A DNA stretch of 64,000 nt from contig CP046864.1 in assembly GCA_039640495.1 (NCBI GenBank), positions 1,922,001 to 1,986,000 on the forward strand, written 5' to 3'. Shown one piece after another: positions 9,292 through 15,746 of the stretch. Made by a program: the position numbers and the translations under genes. The notes below the pieces were generated by a model that was given only the letters and a program-made list of their open reading frames with translations, made no database searches and was not told where the DNA came from. Each line of letters starts with the position of its first letter. The first letter of the stretch is position 1. The DNA comes from Rhodobacteraceae bacterium IMCC1335. GTDB lineage: Bacteria; Pseudomonadota; Alphaproteobacteria; Rhodobacterales; Rhodobacteraceae.

Positions 9292-9853
9292 GTTCTGCTG
9301 CATATCGTTTCATCTCGTCGTTAACTGTCACATAACGCTGTGTTGTTTGAATGCTTCTATGTCCAGCCATATCAGCTAGCACAAACACACTCACTCCCCT
9401 TTGACTGAGAGTTGTTAACCAAGTGCGTCTACCACTGTGTGACGTAGCGCCAGCAATTCCAGCACGTGCATACAAGCGTTGTAGATGCTGTGTAGCAGTG
9501 TTTGCACTAAATCGCGCACTCTTTTGTGTAGAGAACAAATAACCATGATGTGGACGCTTAGCTACGCTTCTAACGTATGCTTGTAGCTGACGCTGCATTT
9601 GCTTTGGCAGAAATATCTTACGTGCTCGTTTTGACTTGGTACGTGCTGCATCAAGTGTCATTTCGTCTCGTACTGTGTCGTTTGCATCTAATACGTCATC
9701 AAAGCGCAGTGCAGCTACTTCTCCCACACGTAAACCACACAAGTGCGTAAACAGCAGCATCGTACTGTCACGCAGTGGATAACGACTGCACGAATTTGTT
9801 ACGTCTAGCAGCTGCTTGAGCTCTGTTTTGTTAAGTGTCTTTGCTTGTGCCAT
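9284..9853 (-). CDS. Small tyrosine recombinase, catalytic domain only
   Basis: Only 189 residues, yet it holds a full active-site set: R42 (CGLRVGE), K73 or K75, H139-S-G-R142, H165 (AGHRSIQTTQRY) and nucleophile Y174. There is no N-terminal core-binding or arm-binding domain, which recalls the FimB/FimE invertases of about 200 residues. ATG 9853 was used. It converges on the glycosylase gene with an 8-bp overlap, and the structured non-coding block lies upstream of its start. It could act with the integrase, resolve array segments, or invert or excise a local segment; the target is unknown. Confidence 0.85.
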   Translation of the reverse strand: MAQAKTLNKTELKQLLDVTNSCSRYPLRDSTMLLFTHLCGLRVGEVAALRFDDVLDANDTVRDEMTLDAARTKSKRARKIFLPKQMQRQLQAYVRSVAKRPHHGYLFSTQKSARFSANTATQHLQRLYARAGIAGATSHSGRRTWLTTLSQRGVSVFVLADMAGHRSIQTTQRYVTVNDEMKRYAAELI

Positions 9854-9970
9854 ATGTCACCACCTAAATGTAATGTTTTCGTGCATATAGCGTATTTTCT
9901 GAGGTTCTATTTGAGCAACCAATAAGTGCTAAAATAATTCCTTCCATACATCAAAGACTTATGCGGAAAT

Positions 9971-10577
9971 GTAAGATAATTGTACTTTTCTTACTTATTT
10001 TAAGTGCTGTTTTAGTGTCAGCTTCGCTAACACTACTTGTGCCGCTTGTTCTTTCGCATTCGCTCAATCACATACAGCACAGCGTGATTTTCTTTGATTG
10101 AATAATTATCTCTTACTCATTTACTAGGAAGAACAAGTCAAAGCCTAGTTTTAGGCAGTGACTATAGTTCTTCACTCATTTACTGAGGATTACACAACTG
10201 GGCTTACACAACTCTTAACGAGGAAGGTAGGTTTTGCTATCACCTATTACGTGCTGTCTTACGCAAGTCATTGCTACGAGCCAGCCAGAAGCATCGCAGC
10301 GACTTTGTTGGTTTAATGACAATTCCAACTCACTTTACAATAGGCGTTCCTATTCAACCATTCCGACAATGCAAAATCGTTAATCACACTTAGGTGTGTC
10401 GTTTAAGGCATCCCAGTATCACTGGGGTAGTGCATTGAAGCAGACAATGAGCAGTCCGTTTACTTGTCCTCTCACATCAGAAGGCATTAGCAGTACTATT
10501 TCAATCGGCGTACCAACCTTAATCTCATTTGTAATTAGCAACACGTGCTAAATACACAGCAACACTTACAAGCTGTG
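9971..10577. ncRNA. Candidate large structured non-coding RNA
   Basis: Between divergent genes lie about 600 bp with no convincing reading frame but many stem-loops. Perfect or near-perfect arms: 9971-9976/9989-9994; a 7-bp stem GTGCTGT 10004-10010/ACAGCAC 10074-10080 enclosing a hairpin at 10013-10035 (one mismatch); a long interrupted hairpin 10128-10173 (GAAGAAC, AGTCA, GCCTA with their complements); 10307-10311/10325-10329; AATAGG-CGTT-CCTATT 10339-10354; a 7-bp stem CAATGCA 10367-10373/TGCATTG 10430-10436 enclosing CACAC-TTAG-GTGTG (10385-10398) and CCCAGT-ATC-ACTGGG (10412-10426); TTAGCA/TGCTAA 10535-10551; CACAGC/GCTGTG 10555-10577. The one C-A mismatch becomes a U-G pair on the minus strand, a weak hint of minus-strand transcription. 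No known family is recognised. Confidence 0.45.
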
Positions 10578-10609
10578 CATATTGTTATTTATCAACTGAG
10601 GAAAATTTC

Positions 10610-10924
10610 ATGCAGAAAACGGTTTTAAACGAAGTATTTGAGTTATTGCAGCAGATTGGTGCTGTCAGCAGCGAAAGCGAATTCAGCAAAGATTGGTTGT
10701 GTAGGAGCGAGTGCTACATGCGTACACTGCGTTTTAAGCGTGTTAAACCAAGCGTAGGAACATTGGCTATATGTGCGAGCAAATTACAGAACTACGGACG
10801 CTGCATGACGGCGACAGAACGCCATACACAACTTGGTAAGCGATTTATTGAGCTGAGCGAACAATGTCACAATCAAATTAATAGTGATGCTGTGGGGTGG
10901 TGGAAAGACGAGGTGAGGGTTTGA
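10610..10924 (+). CDS. DUF6626-like small protein
   Basis: A 104-residue protein. The segment LQQIGAVSSESEFSKDWLCR, then RxYMxxLR, and a later SVGTLAICASKL resemble DUF6626 proteins, which I know as short helical, possibly DNA-binding proteins in Alphaproteobacteria. The QIGAVSSESEFSKDWL stretch could be a helix-turn-helix. ATG 10610 has only a weak upstream GAGGAAAA sequence. It lies just downstream of the structured block. A perfect hairpin GGTGAT-TTTGC-ATCACC at 11035-11051 follows before the next gene. Confidence 0.5.
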   Translation: MQKTVLNEVFELLQQIGAVSSESEFSKDWLCRSECYMRTLRFKRVKPSVGTLAICASKLQNYGRCMTATERHTQLGKRFIELSEQCHNQINSDAVGWWKDEVRV

Positions 10925-11078
10925 CAAATAGCACTGTAGATTCAATCCAACAACCTCGTGATCCGAAATTGGGTTTTAAGCAGTAAATTTTCGTGCTGCG
11001 GTTTTCAGCGGTGGAGTACTTACAGAAGTGAGGTGGTGATTTTGCATCACCCCATTCTGATAGTTGCTAAATAAAAGT

Positions 11079-11399
11079 ATGAACAAGAGTGCATTACAAG
11101 ACATACAGCAAGCATTGAACGCCATACGCAGCGAGATTGAACGAGTAGACAACGAAACAAAGTGGGCAGCACTTGAGTTGATGCTTGGTACAAGCAGCAG
11201 TGTCGTGGCACTTGCTAAGAAGATGGCAAAACCAGAAACAAAGACTGTTACACGCACTGTAGCTGTTCCAAAGACAAAGATAGTAAAGCAAGAACCACAG
11301 CAGCAGACGACACCAAAAGACACAGAACGAACAGACTTCACACCTATACGTCCACAACCACCGTTACAAAATCAACAAGACGACAGAGACAAACGTTAG
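11079..11399 (+). CDS. Small coiled-coil protein, unrecognised
   Basis: I chose ATG 11079 (MNKSALQDIQQALNAIRSEIERVDNE in outline) over a TTG 15 bp upstream, giving 106 residues. The first half is a predicted amphipathic helix or coiled coil. The second half is low-complexity and rich in Lys, Thr, Gln and Pro (PETKTVTRTVAVPKTKIVKQ), likely disordered. I recognise no family. It lies between the DUF6626-like and H-NS-like genes in the island, which suggests a DNA-associated or accessory role, but this is only context. Confidence 0.5.
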   Translation: MNKSALQDIQQALNAIRSEIERVDNETKWAALELMLGTSSSVVALAKKMAKPETKTVTRTVAVPKTKIVKQEPQQQTTPKDTERTDFTPIRPQPPLQNQQDDRDKR

Positions 11400-11457
11400 G
11401 AAACCAGTCAAAAGTGCATGGTTTGTAGCTATTTGACTGTATGGTTGACAGTACGAC

Positions 11458-11472
11458 TGACTGGCATAGTGA
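11458..11472 (+). repeat. 15-bp direct repeat upstream of the H-NS-like gene, copy 1
   Basis: TGACTGGCATAGTGA occurs here and at 14237-14251, in the same orientation, the second copy being upstream of the paiB remnant. Here a TTGACA at 11445-11450 stands 16 bp before TAGTGA, so the repeat may include a -10 element. A perfect 8-bp inverted repeat (CAGTCAAA 11405-11412, TTTGACTG 11432-11439) precedes it. Confidence 0.45.
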
Positions 11473-11594
11473 GACGCTGAGAAAATACTTTTGTCTAATT
11501 AAAATACACGGCATTAGACGTCGAAAAACCGTGCTTCCCAAAATTGGTTAAAATCTATATGATGACATAGACACTAAAACAAAGGAGATGTGTG

Positions 11595-11771
11595 ATGAAA
11601 TCTTATGACGAGTTGAAAGCTGAAATGGAAGCAATCCAGCATCAAATGGTTGAAGCTAAGAAGAACGAACGTGCTAACGCTCTGAAAGAAGTGAAACGTC
11701 TTTGTAAAGAGTTTGGCTTTACTGCTGGGATGTTGAAAGGCTCACTTGCTGAAGGGCGTAAAAAGCAATGA
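11595..11771 (+). CDS. Mini H-NS-like protein
   Basis: A 58-residue protein starting at ATG 11595 behind a strong AAAGGAG. The sequence MKSYDELKAEMEAIQHQMVE leads into a Lys/Glu-rich helix and ends KEFGFTAGMLKGSLAEGRKK plus Q. The long N-terminal helix, the FGFT turn and the basic tail resemble the oligomerisation part of H-NS-family nucleoid proteins, without a full C-terminal DNA-binding domain. By analogy with truncated H-NS proteins it could silence AT-rich DNA or poison host H-NS-type filaments; this is inference. Its stop overlaps the next start (ATGA, 11768-11771), so it is coupled to the FkbM methyltransferase. Confidence 0.6.
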   Translation: MKSYDELKAEMEAIQHQMVEAKKNERANALKEVKRLCKEFGFTAGMLKGSLAEGRKKQ

Positions 11772-12670
11772 AAAGTAAAAATGTTATTAAAAAAATAATG
11801 TTGCGAATCCTGACTGGAGTTGCTGGGCCTTTCGTAAATACGAGAATTGGAAGAGCAGCATTTTTTGAAGCTGCGCCTCAAAATCAACTGCTACTAGCCC
11901 ATACAACTGAAGGAATTTATTACATAGTTAACTCTTCGGACAAGGTTATTGGTCGAAGTGTGTATAGTGAACGAAATTCTTTTGATGCCCATCACCTCAC
12001 CGACGCTCTAGATTTAATTTCTAATCCAAAATCTGTTTTGATCGATGTTGGCGCCAACATAGGAACAATTGGACTACTGGGTATATCCAAAGGTCACTTT
12101 AAAAAGTGTATTGCGTTTGAGCCAGAGCCTCATAACTTCAAAATTTTAACGCATAATGTTTCGCTTAATGGGTTGAATGATAAGTTTGAGTTAAGAAATG
12201 AAGCGTTATCATCTGAGGCAGTTGGTACGCTTGATTTCGAGTTGTCTGAGAAGAATTATGGCGATCATAGAATGCGCATTAAGACAACTTCAGGAATACA
12301 TAATGAGGCTAACAGGAAAGTTATTTCTGTAGTGGTAAATACGCTAGACAGAGCTCTCGAAAATGTCAATTTAGATGAATGCATGCTTTTTATGGATACT
12401 CAAGGCTATGAGGGACATGTGCTATCTGGCGCTAATAAATTAATTCAGATGAACGTACCTGTTGTTACGGAGTTTTGGCCTTATGGCCTAAAAAGATCTG
12501 GCGGCTTGGAGCTTTTCTATAACGTACTGAGAAACTCTGGATATACCTCGATGTGGGATTTGAAAAATCCAACCAAAAAATTACAATTCAGCATAGATGA
12601 GCTTAAAGTCATTGAATCTCAAATAGGATACGATGGGGGCTTTACAGATTTCTTATTTGTGAAGGAATAA
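11768..12670 (+). CDS. FkbM family methyltransferase
   Basis: A 300-residue SAM-dependent methyltransferase. The SAM-binding motif LIDVGANIGTIG is at about 91-102, followed by the acidic AFEPEPHNF that ends strand 2. DTQGYEGHVLSGA and a TEFWP segment fit the FkbM fold. Family members O-methylate sugars, polyketides or cell-surface glycans; the substrate here is unknown. The N-terminal 50 residues are not part of the core fold. ATGA overlap with the H-NS-like gene indicates one operon. Modification of a surface polymer, for example for phage exclusion, is possible but unproven. Confidence 0.85.
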   Translation: MKSKNVIKKIMLRILTGVAGPFVNTRIGRAAFFEAAPQNQLLLAHTTEGIYYIVNSSDKVIGRSVYSERNSFDAHHLTDALDLISNPKSVLIDVGANIGTIGLLGISKGHFKKCIAFEPEPHNFKILTHNVSLNGLNDKFELRNEALSSEAVGTLDFELSEKNYGDHRMRIKTTSGIHNEANRKVISVVVNTLDRALENVNLDECMLFMDTQGYEGHVLSGANKLIQMNVPVVTEFWPYGLKRSGGLELFYNVLRNSGYTSMWDLKNPTKKLQFSIDELKVIESQIGYDGGFTDFLFVKE

Positions 12671-12712
12671 TGTTAAAGTGAAGAACAGTATCTAACATAA
12701 CTTGATGAAGCA

Positions 12713-13348
12713 ATGTATAAATCTCACTTGCGTCGGCAACTGACTGCTGAAGAAACAAAGCGTCTTAACAAGTTAGAAGGTATAGCTGACAAGCTGAAGC
12801 GTGGAGAAAACGTGCAAAACCGTCAGCTACAAACGTGGTTAAGCGAAGAAGAATACGAACAGCTTGAATATGAATGGAAAGAGCAGCTTGAACTGCGCAA
12901 TGAGCTTAAAGACAAACCAAGTGACTCAAAGCGATACGGAGAAAAGCTGAAGCAAGCAACTTTTAACTACAATCGAGCCGAAGGCTACAGCAGCAAGGGC
13001 AAACACTCTAGTGCTAAGAAGTTCTACAACAAGAGTGAAAGCCTTTGTGAGGATGCGCTAGAGATACTGCAAGAAATTCTGCACTATGACAGTAGCCTTC
13101 GCGTTTGGTTTGATAGGGACATTAGCTTTGAAGTAGGTGGCGACTTAAGCGCAGATATTGTGTCACTTCCGCGCTTGGTTACGTCACGCAGTCATGAAAA
13201 GCTCAGTGATGACAGCAGACTTACAAGCAAGCAGAGTGTTAAGTTAGCTGTGGTTGAACGTGCAGTGTACAACATTGGTAGAGACGCAGCGCCAGCACCC
13301 AAAGATGATGTATCCAAGCTAGATAAGTTTCTGAATAGAGATGACTAA
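12713..13348 (+). CDS. Unrecognised basic helical protein
   Basis: A 211-residue, highly charged, mostly helical protein with no family I recognise. Residues about 1-60 (RLNKLEGIADKLKRGENVQN, LSEEEYEQLEYEW) look like a long helical hairpin. A central YNRAEGYSSKGKHSSAKKFYNKSES segment recalls a single TPR- or MIT-like helix pair. The C-terminus is polar and ends KLDKFLNRDD. No signal peptide or membrane segment is seen. ATG 12713 has only a weak GATGAAG ribosome site. It lies 42 bp after the FkbM gene. Confidence 0.55.
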   Translation: MYKSHLRRQLTAEETKRLNKLEGIADKLKRGENVQNRQLQTWLSEEEYEQLEYEWKEQLELRNELKDKPSDSKRYGEKLKQATFNYNRAEGYSSKGKHSSAKKFYNKSESLCEDALEILQEILHYDSSLRVWFDRDISFEVGGDLSADIVSLPRLVTSRSHEKLSDDSRLTSKQSVKLAVVERAVYNIGRDAAPAPKDDVSKLDKFLNRDD

Positions 13349-13358
13349 TCTTCGGATG

Positions 13359-13409
13359 ACAGCCTTCGAGCTCTGAAAGCACAATGCTTTTAGCTAACTA
13401 GGAGGCTGT
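13359..13409 (+). promoter_or_regulatory. Nested stem-loop covering the ribosome binding site of the DUF6641-like gene
   Basis: ACAGCC (13359-13364) pairs with GGCTGT (13404-13409), part of the AGGAGG Shine-Dalgarno region directly before ATG 13411. Inside, AGCT (13369-13372/13392-13395) and AAAGC-ACAAT-GCTTT (13376-13390) form a second perfect arm. If the leader is transcribed, this structure would hide part of the ribosome site and could act as a translational switch. Confidence 0.5.
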
Positions 13410-13410
13410 T

Positions 13411-13842
13411 ATGACTGTACTTGGTACACTAAAGTTCGTTGCTTTTAACCCACTTCAAAACAACAACCCTATCGCTGTTCGTCGCCGCAAGTTGATTGCA
13501 AAGATAGACGAACAAATTCAACTTGCAGCAAATAAAGACTACACACCTACGCAACACAAATGGGTTCCTGACGAACATGGTAACCAACGTAAAGTGGAAG
13601 TTGCTAAACGTGTTAAGCGTTGGTGGACTGCTAGTGTTGATGGAAAGATAAATCTTGTAGTGCGCTATGGCAGTAGGCCTTTAGAGTTTGCTAAAGGTAA
13701 GAATGCTATCGAACTAGCATCTGAAACAGAAGTTGCTGATGTGCTAGCTAAGGTGCGTGAAGCCGCAGAGAATGGTGAGTTAGACACACTCATTGAACAA
13801 CAAGCGCAGTTTGGTAGACGAGTGACAGAAAAGAACAAATGA
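13411..13842 (+). CDS. DUF6641-like protein
   Basis: A 143-residue protein with NPIAVRRRKLIAKIDEQIQL, a conserved KRVKRWWTASVDGKINLVVR strand pair and YGSRPLEFAKGKNAIEL. This matches the pattern I associate with DUF6641, a family of unknown function found in mobile islands of marine and other Proteobacteria. The basic N-terminus and compact strands could fit nucleic-acid binding; that is a guess. A strong AGGAGG precedes ATG 13411 within a hairpin, and a hairpin at 13855-13881 follows the stop. Confidence 0.55.
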   Translation: MTVLGTLKFVAFNPLQNNNPIAVRRRKLIAKIDEQIQLAANKDYTPTQHKWVPDEHGNQRKVEVAKRVKRWWTASVDGKINLVVRYGSRPLEFAKGKNAIELASETEVADVLAKVREAAENGELDTLIEQQAQFGRRVTEKNK

Positions 13843-13854
13843 CAAGTTAAATAG

Positions 13855-13881
13855 AGAACGTGTTTGGTTAAAGCACGTTCT
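13855..13881 (+). terminator. Hairpin after the DUF6641-like gene
   Basis: AGAACGTG (13855-13862) and CACGTTCT (13874-13881) form a perfect 8-bp stem with an 11-nt loop, 13 bp after the stop at 13842. It is followed by TCGTCTTAC rather than a clean T-run, so termination would be weak or the hairpin may have another role. Confidence 0.45.
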
Positions 13882-14271
13882 TCGTCTTACAATGTGCAAC
13901 AAAGGATTGCGTAAACTATTGAATTGCAATAGGTACGTAAGCGTAGAGAAAACGTGCAGAGGGATTGATGACTTACACACTTGTTACACGCGTACTATTA
14001 AGTAGCTATAAATGATTGATAATAAACAAAAAATTATTAATGTTACTACTGAATGGAGAAAAAAGTAATACATATTTTTTAATTAAACAATAACTTATAT
14101 TGTATAATTTAATTTTATTTAGTCTAGTTATTTCTAATAAAATTCACCTTTTAAAAGTTTTTACTAAAAGAGACTTGTGGTTGCGTATCTTGAGAAAGAT
14201 TAGAAGTGTTTTGAATTGGTTAAACGCTGCTTTGGATGACTGGCATAGTGATGCTCTAAAATAATGGGGAA
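13882..14271. other. AT-rich stretch without a clear gene
   Basis: About 390 bp, very AT-rich from 14030 to 14170, with no reading frame that looks coding. It includes the second copy of TGACTGGCATAGTGA at 14237-14251, which probably lies in or near the promoter of the paiB remnant. Nothing else is recognised. Confidence 0.5.
14237..14251 (+). repeat. 15-bp direct repeat, copy 2
   Basis: Identical to 11458-11472. It stands 20 bp upstream of the paiB remnant start. The two copies bracket the H-NS-like, FkbM, unknown and DUF6641-like genes. Confidence 0.5.
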
Positions 14272-14897
14272 ATGAAAATGTATTTGCCAGAAGATTTCAA
14301 AGAAAATGATTTTCAGGAGATTAAGGCGATTGTGGAGCAGTTTCCATTTGCAACGTGTGTTGCAAACATCGGTAATGACTTTGAATTAAATCATTTTCCA
14401 ATGATTTGGCGTGACGATAAATTGATTGGACATATAGCATTTGCCAACAGTATGCATAAATCTTTGGAGGATGGCTGTAAGGCGGCATTTATCTTTAAGG
14501 CAGAAAATTTCTACGTTTCTCCGAATTGGTACCCAACCAAAGCGCAGCATCATAAGCACGTGCCAACTTGGAATTATCAAGTAGTTCATATGCACGGTGA
14601 ATTGTACTTCAAGCATAGTGAAAAGTAGAAAATTGCTGCTGTTGGATTGCTTACGCAACTGCACGAAAAGCGGCTAAATGGAGGCAACGCTTGGAAGATG
14701 CGAGATGCGCTTAAAGACTATATGAAGACAATGCTTGATGGGATTGTAGGCATTGAGTTTCATATTAAACGACTGGAAAACAAATCAAAGTTGAGCCAAA
14801 TAGAGAGAAAATTGACTATACTGCTGTGATGAACAAAATGGACGAGATGCAGTTTTTTGGAATGAATAAGAGAATGAAAAGTTTAGTAGAAAAATAG
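14272..14897 (+). pseudogene. PaiB-like FMN-binding negative regulator, disrupted
   Basis: The N-terminal part (MYLPEDFKENDFQEI..., then HIAFANSMHKSL, FYVSPNWYPTKAQHHKHVPT, WNYQVVHMHGEL) is a clear PaiB-family FMN-binding split-barrel. An in-frame TAG at 14626-14628 interrupts it after LYFKHSEK. The same frame continues KIAAVGLLTQLHEKRLN and DALKDYMKTMLDGIVGIEFH, the usual C-terminal half. A second lesion, one missing base near 14798-14801 in KLSQN, puts the last part (DYTAVMNKMDEMQFFG...) in another frame to TAG 14895-14897. Two independent lesions make this a decayed gene. The ATG may be 14272 or 14278. Confidence 0.8.
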
Positions 14898-14990
14898 CAT
14901 GCTTTTTCCGTGCTTGTGAGTGCAGGACATAAAATAATTAAATAATATTCCAAATAGTTAACGAAGATGGCGATGAGGTTGAGGATTTTG

Positions 14991-15185
14991 TGCTTAGTCA
15001 AAACTTTTTACTTTTGGCGTTGCATAGAATGTAACCTGTATCTCATTAAGTCATTGTTATTATTGGATTGTAGTAGGAACAGAATATGTGCCAAAAACTG
15101 ATAAAGTTACATAAATGTTACATATCCTGTAAATATATCAATAATATCAATAGCTCACATTGTAGAAACGATTGAGTTGGAGTGA
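14991..15185 (+). repeat. Right end of island B with third guaA-end copy
   Basis: This non-coding segment is homologous in ordered blocks to 7071-7279, including GTTATTATTGGATTGTA and tandem GTTACATA motifs at 15106-15113 and 15117-15124. It ends in the att copy at 15165-15185 (core ATTGAGTTGGAGTGA, reading ETIEL-E-stop). The stretch 14898-15248 holds no gene. Confidence 0.65.
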
Positions 15186-15248
15186 ATTTAGTTGTTGATT
15201 TTAAACAATAAATCATTATAAATAAAGTAAATTTGAAAAGATGAATTA

Positions 15249-15518
15249 TTGGTAGATAGTTTAGTTAATTCAAATTTTAGGTTCTTTTTACCTTCTAAAA
15301 TCTCTTTAAAAAATGAAAAGATTTTAAAGAATATTACTCTCATGCTTGGTATACTTAGTGCTATAGCAATCATTTTTGATTGGTATCCATTGACTATGTT
15401 TTTATCTTTTCCATTTTGTTTAATTTGGATTTACTGTGCTTGGTTAGATACCGAACCTCAATTAAAATGGGTTAATTTGATTTTTCTATTAATTTGTACT
15501 TATGGTATTTCTCGGTAA
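15249..15518 (+). CDS. Possible small membrane protein of segment C
   Basis: The frame from TTG 15249 gives 89 residues; the start is uncertain and an ATG at 15342 would give a 58-residue core. Three hydrophobic segments are visible: ITLMLGILSAIAIIF, MFLSFPFCLIWIYCAWL and WVNLIFLLICTYGI. The pattern of a membrane span, then DWYPL, then more spans recalls small two- or three-span inner-membrane proteins of unknown function common in marine Alphaproteobacteria. It is the only gene-like feature between the third and fourth guaA-end copies. No clear ribosome site is seen. Confidence 0.4.
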   Translation: MVDSLVNSNFRFFLPSKISLKNEKILKNITLMLGILSAIAIIFDWYPLTMFLSFPFCLIWIYCAWLDTEPQLKWVNLIFLLICTYGISR

Positions 15519-15602
15519 TTTTTTGGAGTACAAATTTATTGTTTTTCAATAATAATTTAGAGTTTCAAAGTAGTTTCAAACTTATAATAAATGTAATAAA
15601 AA

Positions 15603-15625
15603 CAAATCTTAAGCAACAAAAATAT
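15603..15625. repeat. 23-bp perfect direct repeat, copy 2
   Basis: Identical over 23 bases to 2417-2439. Here it abuts, with one base between, the fourth guaA-end-like copy at 15627-15641. Confidence 0.6.
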
Positions 15626-15626
15626 T

Positions 15627-15641
15627 ATTGATTGGGAATGA
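15627..15641 (+). repeat. Attachment-site-like repeat, fourth copy
   Basis: ATTGATTGGGAATGA differs from the guaA end by one base in 15 and would encode IDWE and stop, again a GuaA-like C-terminus. It has the same GAATGA end as the genuine guaA copy, unlike the second and third copies. It may be the outermost right attachment site of the array. Confidence 0.55.
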
Positions 15642-15746
15642 TTTTTTTCTCGTTTTAATCTGCATCAGGACTCAATAAAGTTTTTTGATCATGGAGTTCA
15701 AAGGTTTAGATTGCGGTTGTCTTTATGCTGTTCAATTTCTTTGAGA

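Larger units (their letters stand above)
7280..15185 (+). mobile_element. Compact integrative island (segment B) at guaA
   Basis: About 7.9 kb lie between two guaA-end repeats. A tyrosine integrase gene is next to the left repeat. The content is AT-rich, unlike the flanks, and consists of small genes: glycosylase, second recombinase, DUF6626-type, a coiled-coil protein, H-NS-like, FkbM methyltransferase, an unknown, DUF6641-type and a decayed paiB. I see no replication, conjugation, capsid or packaging genes, so if it moves it would need help from elsewhere or rely on excision alone. The boundaries are the att repeats; exact cut points are inferred. Confidence 0.75.

Noticed and set aside
10367..10436. 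tRNA-like outline: 70 nt with a 7-bp closing stem and two inner hairpins
   Set aside because: No T-loop consensus, no 7-nt anticodon loop (the loop has 4 nt), and no D-arm; neither strand fits a tRNA gene.
7280..15185. Prophage
   Set aside because: No capsid, portal, terminase, tail or lysis gene is visible; only integrase-type genes and small proteins.
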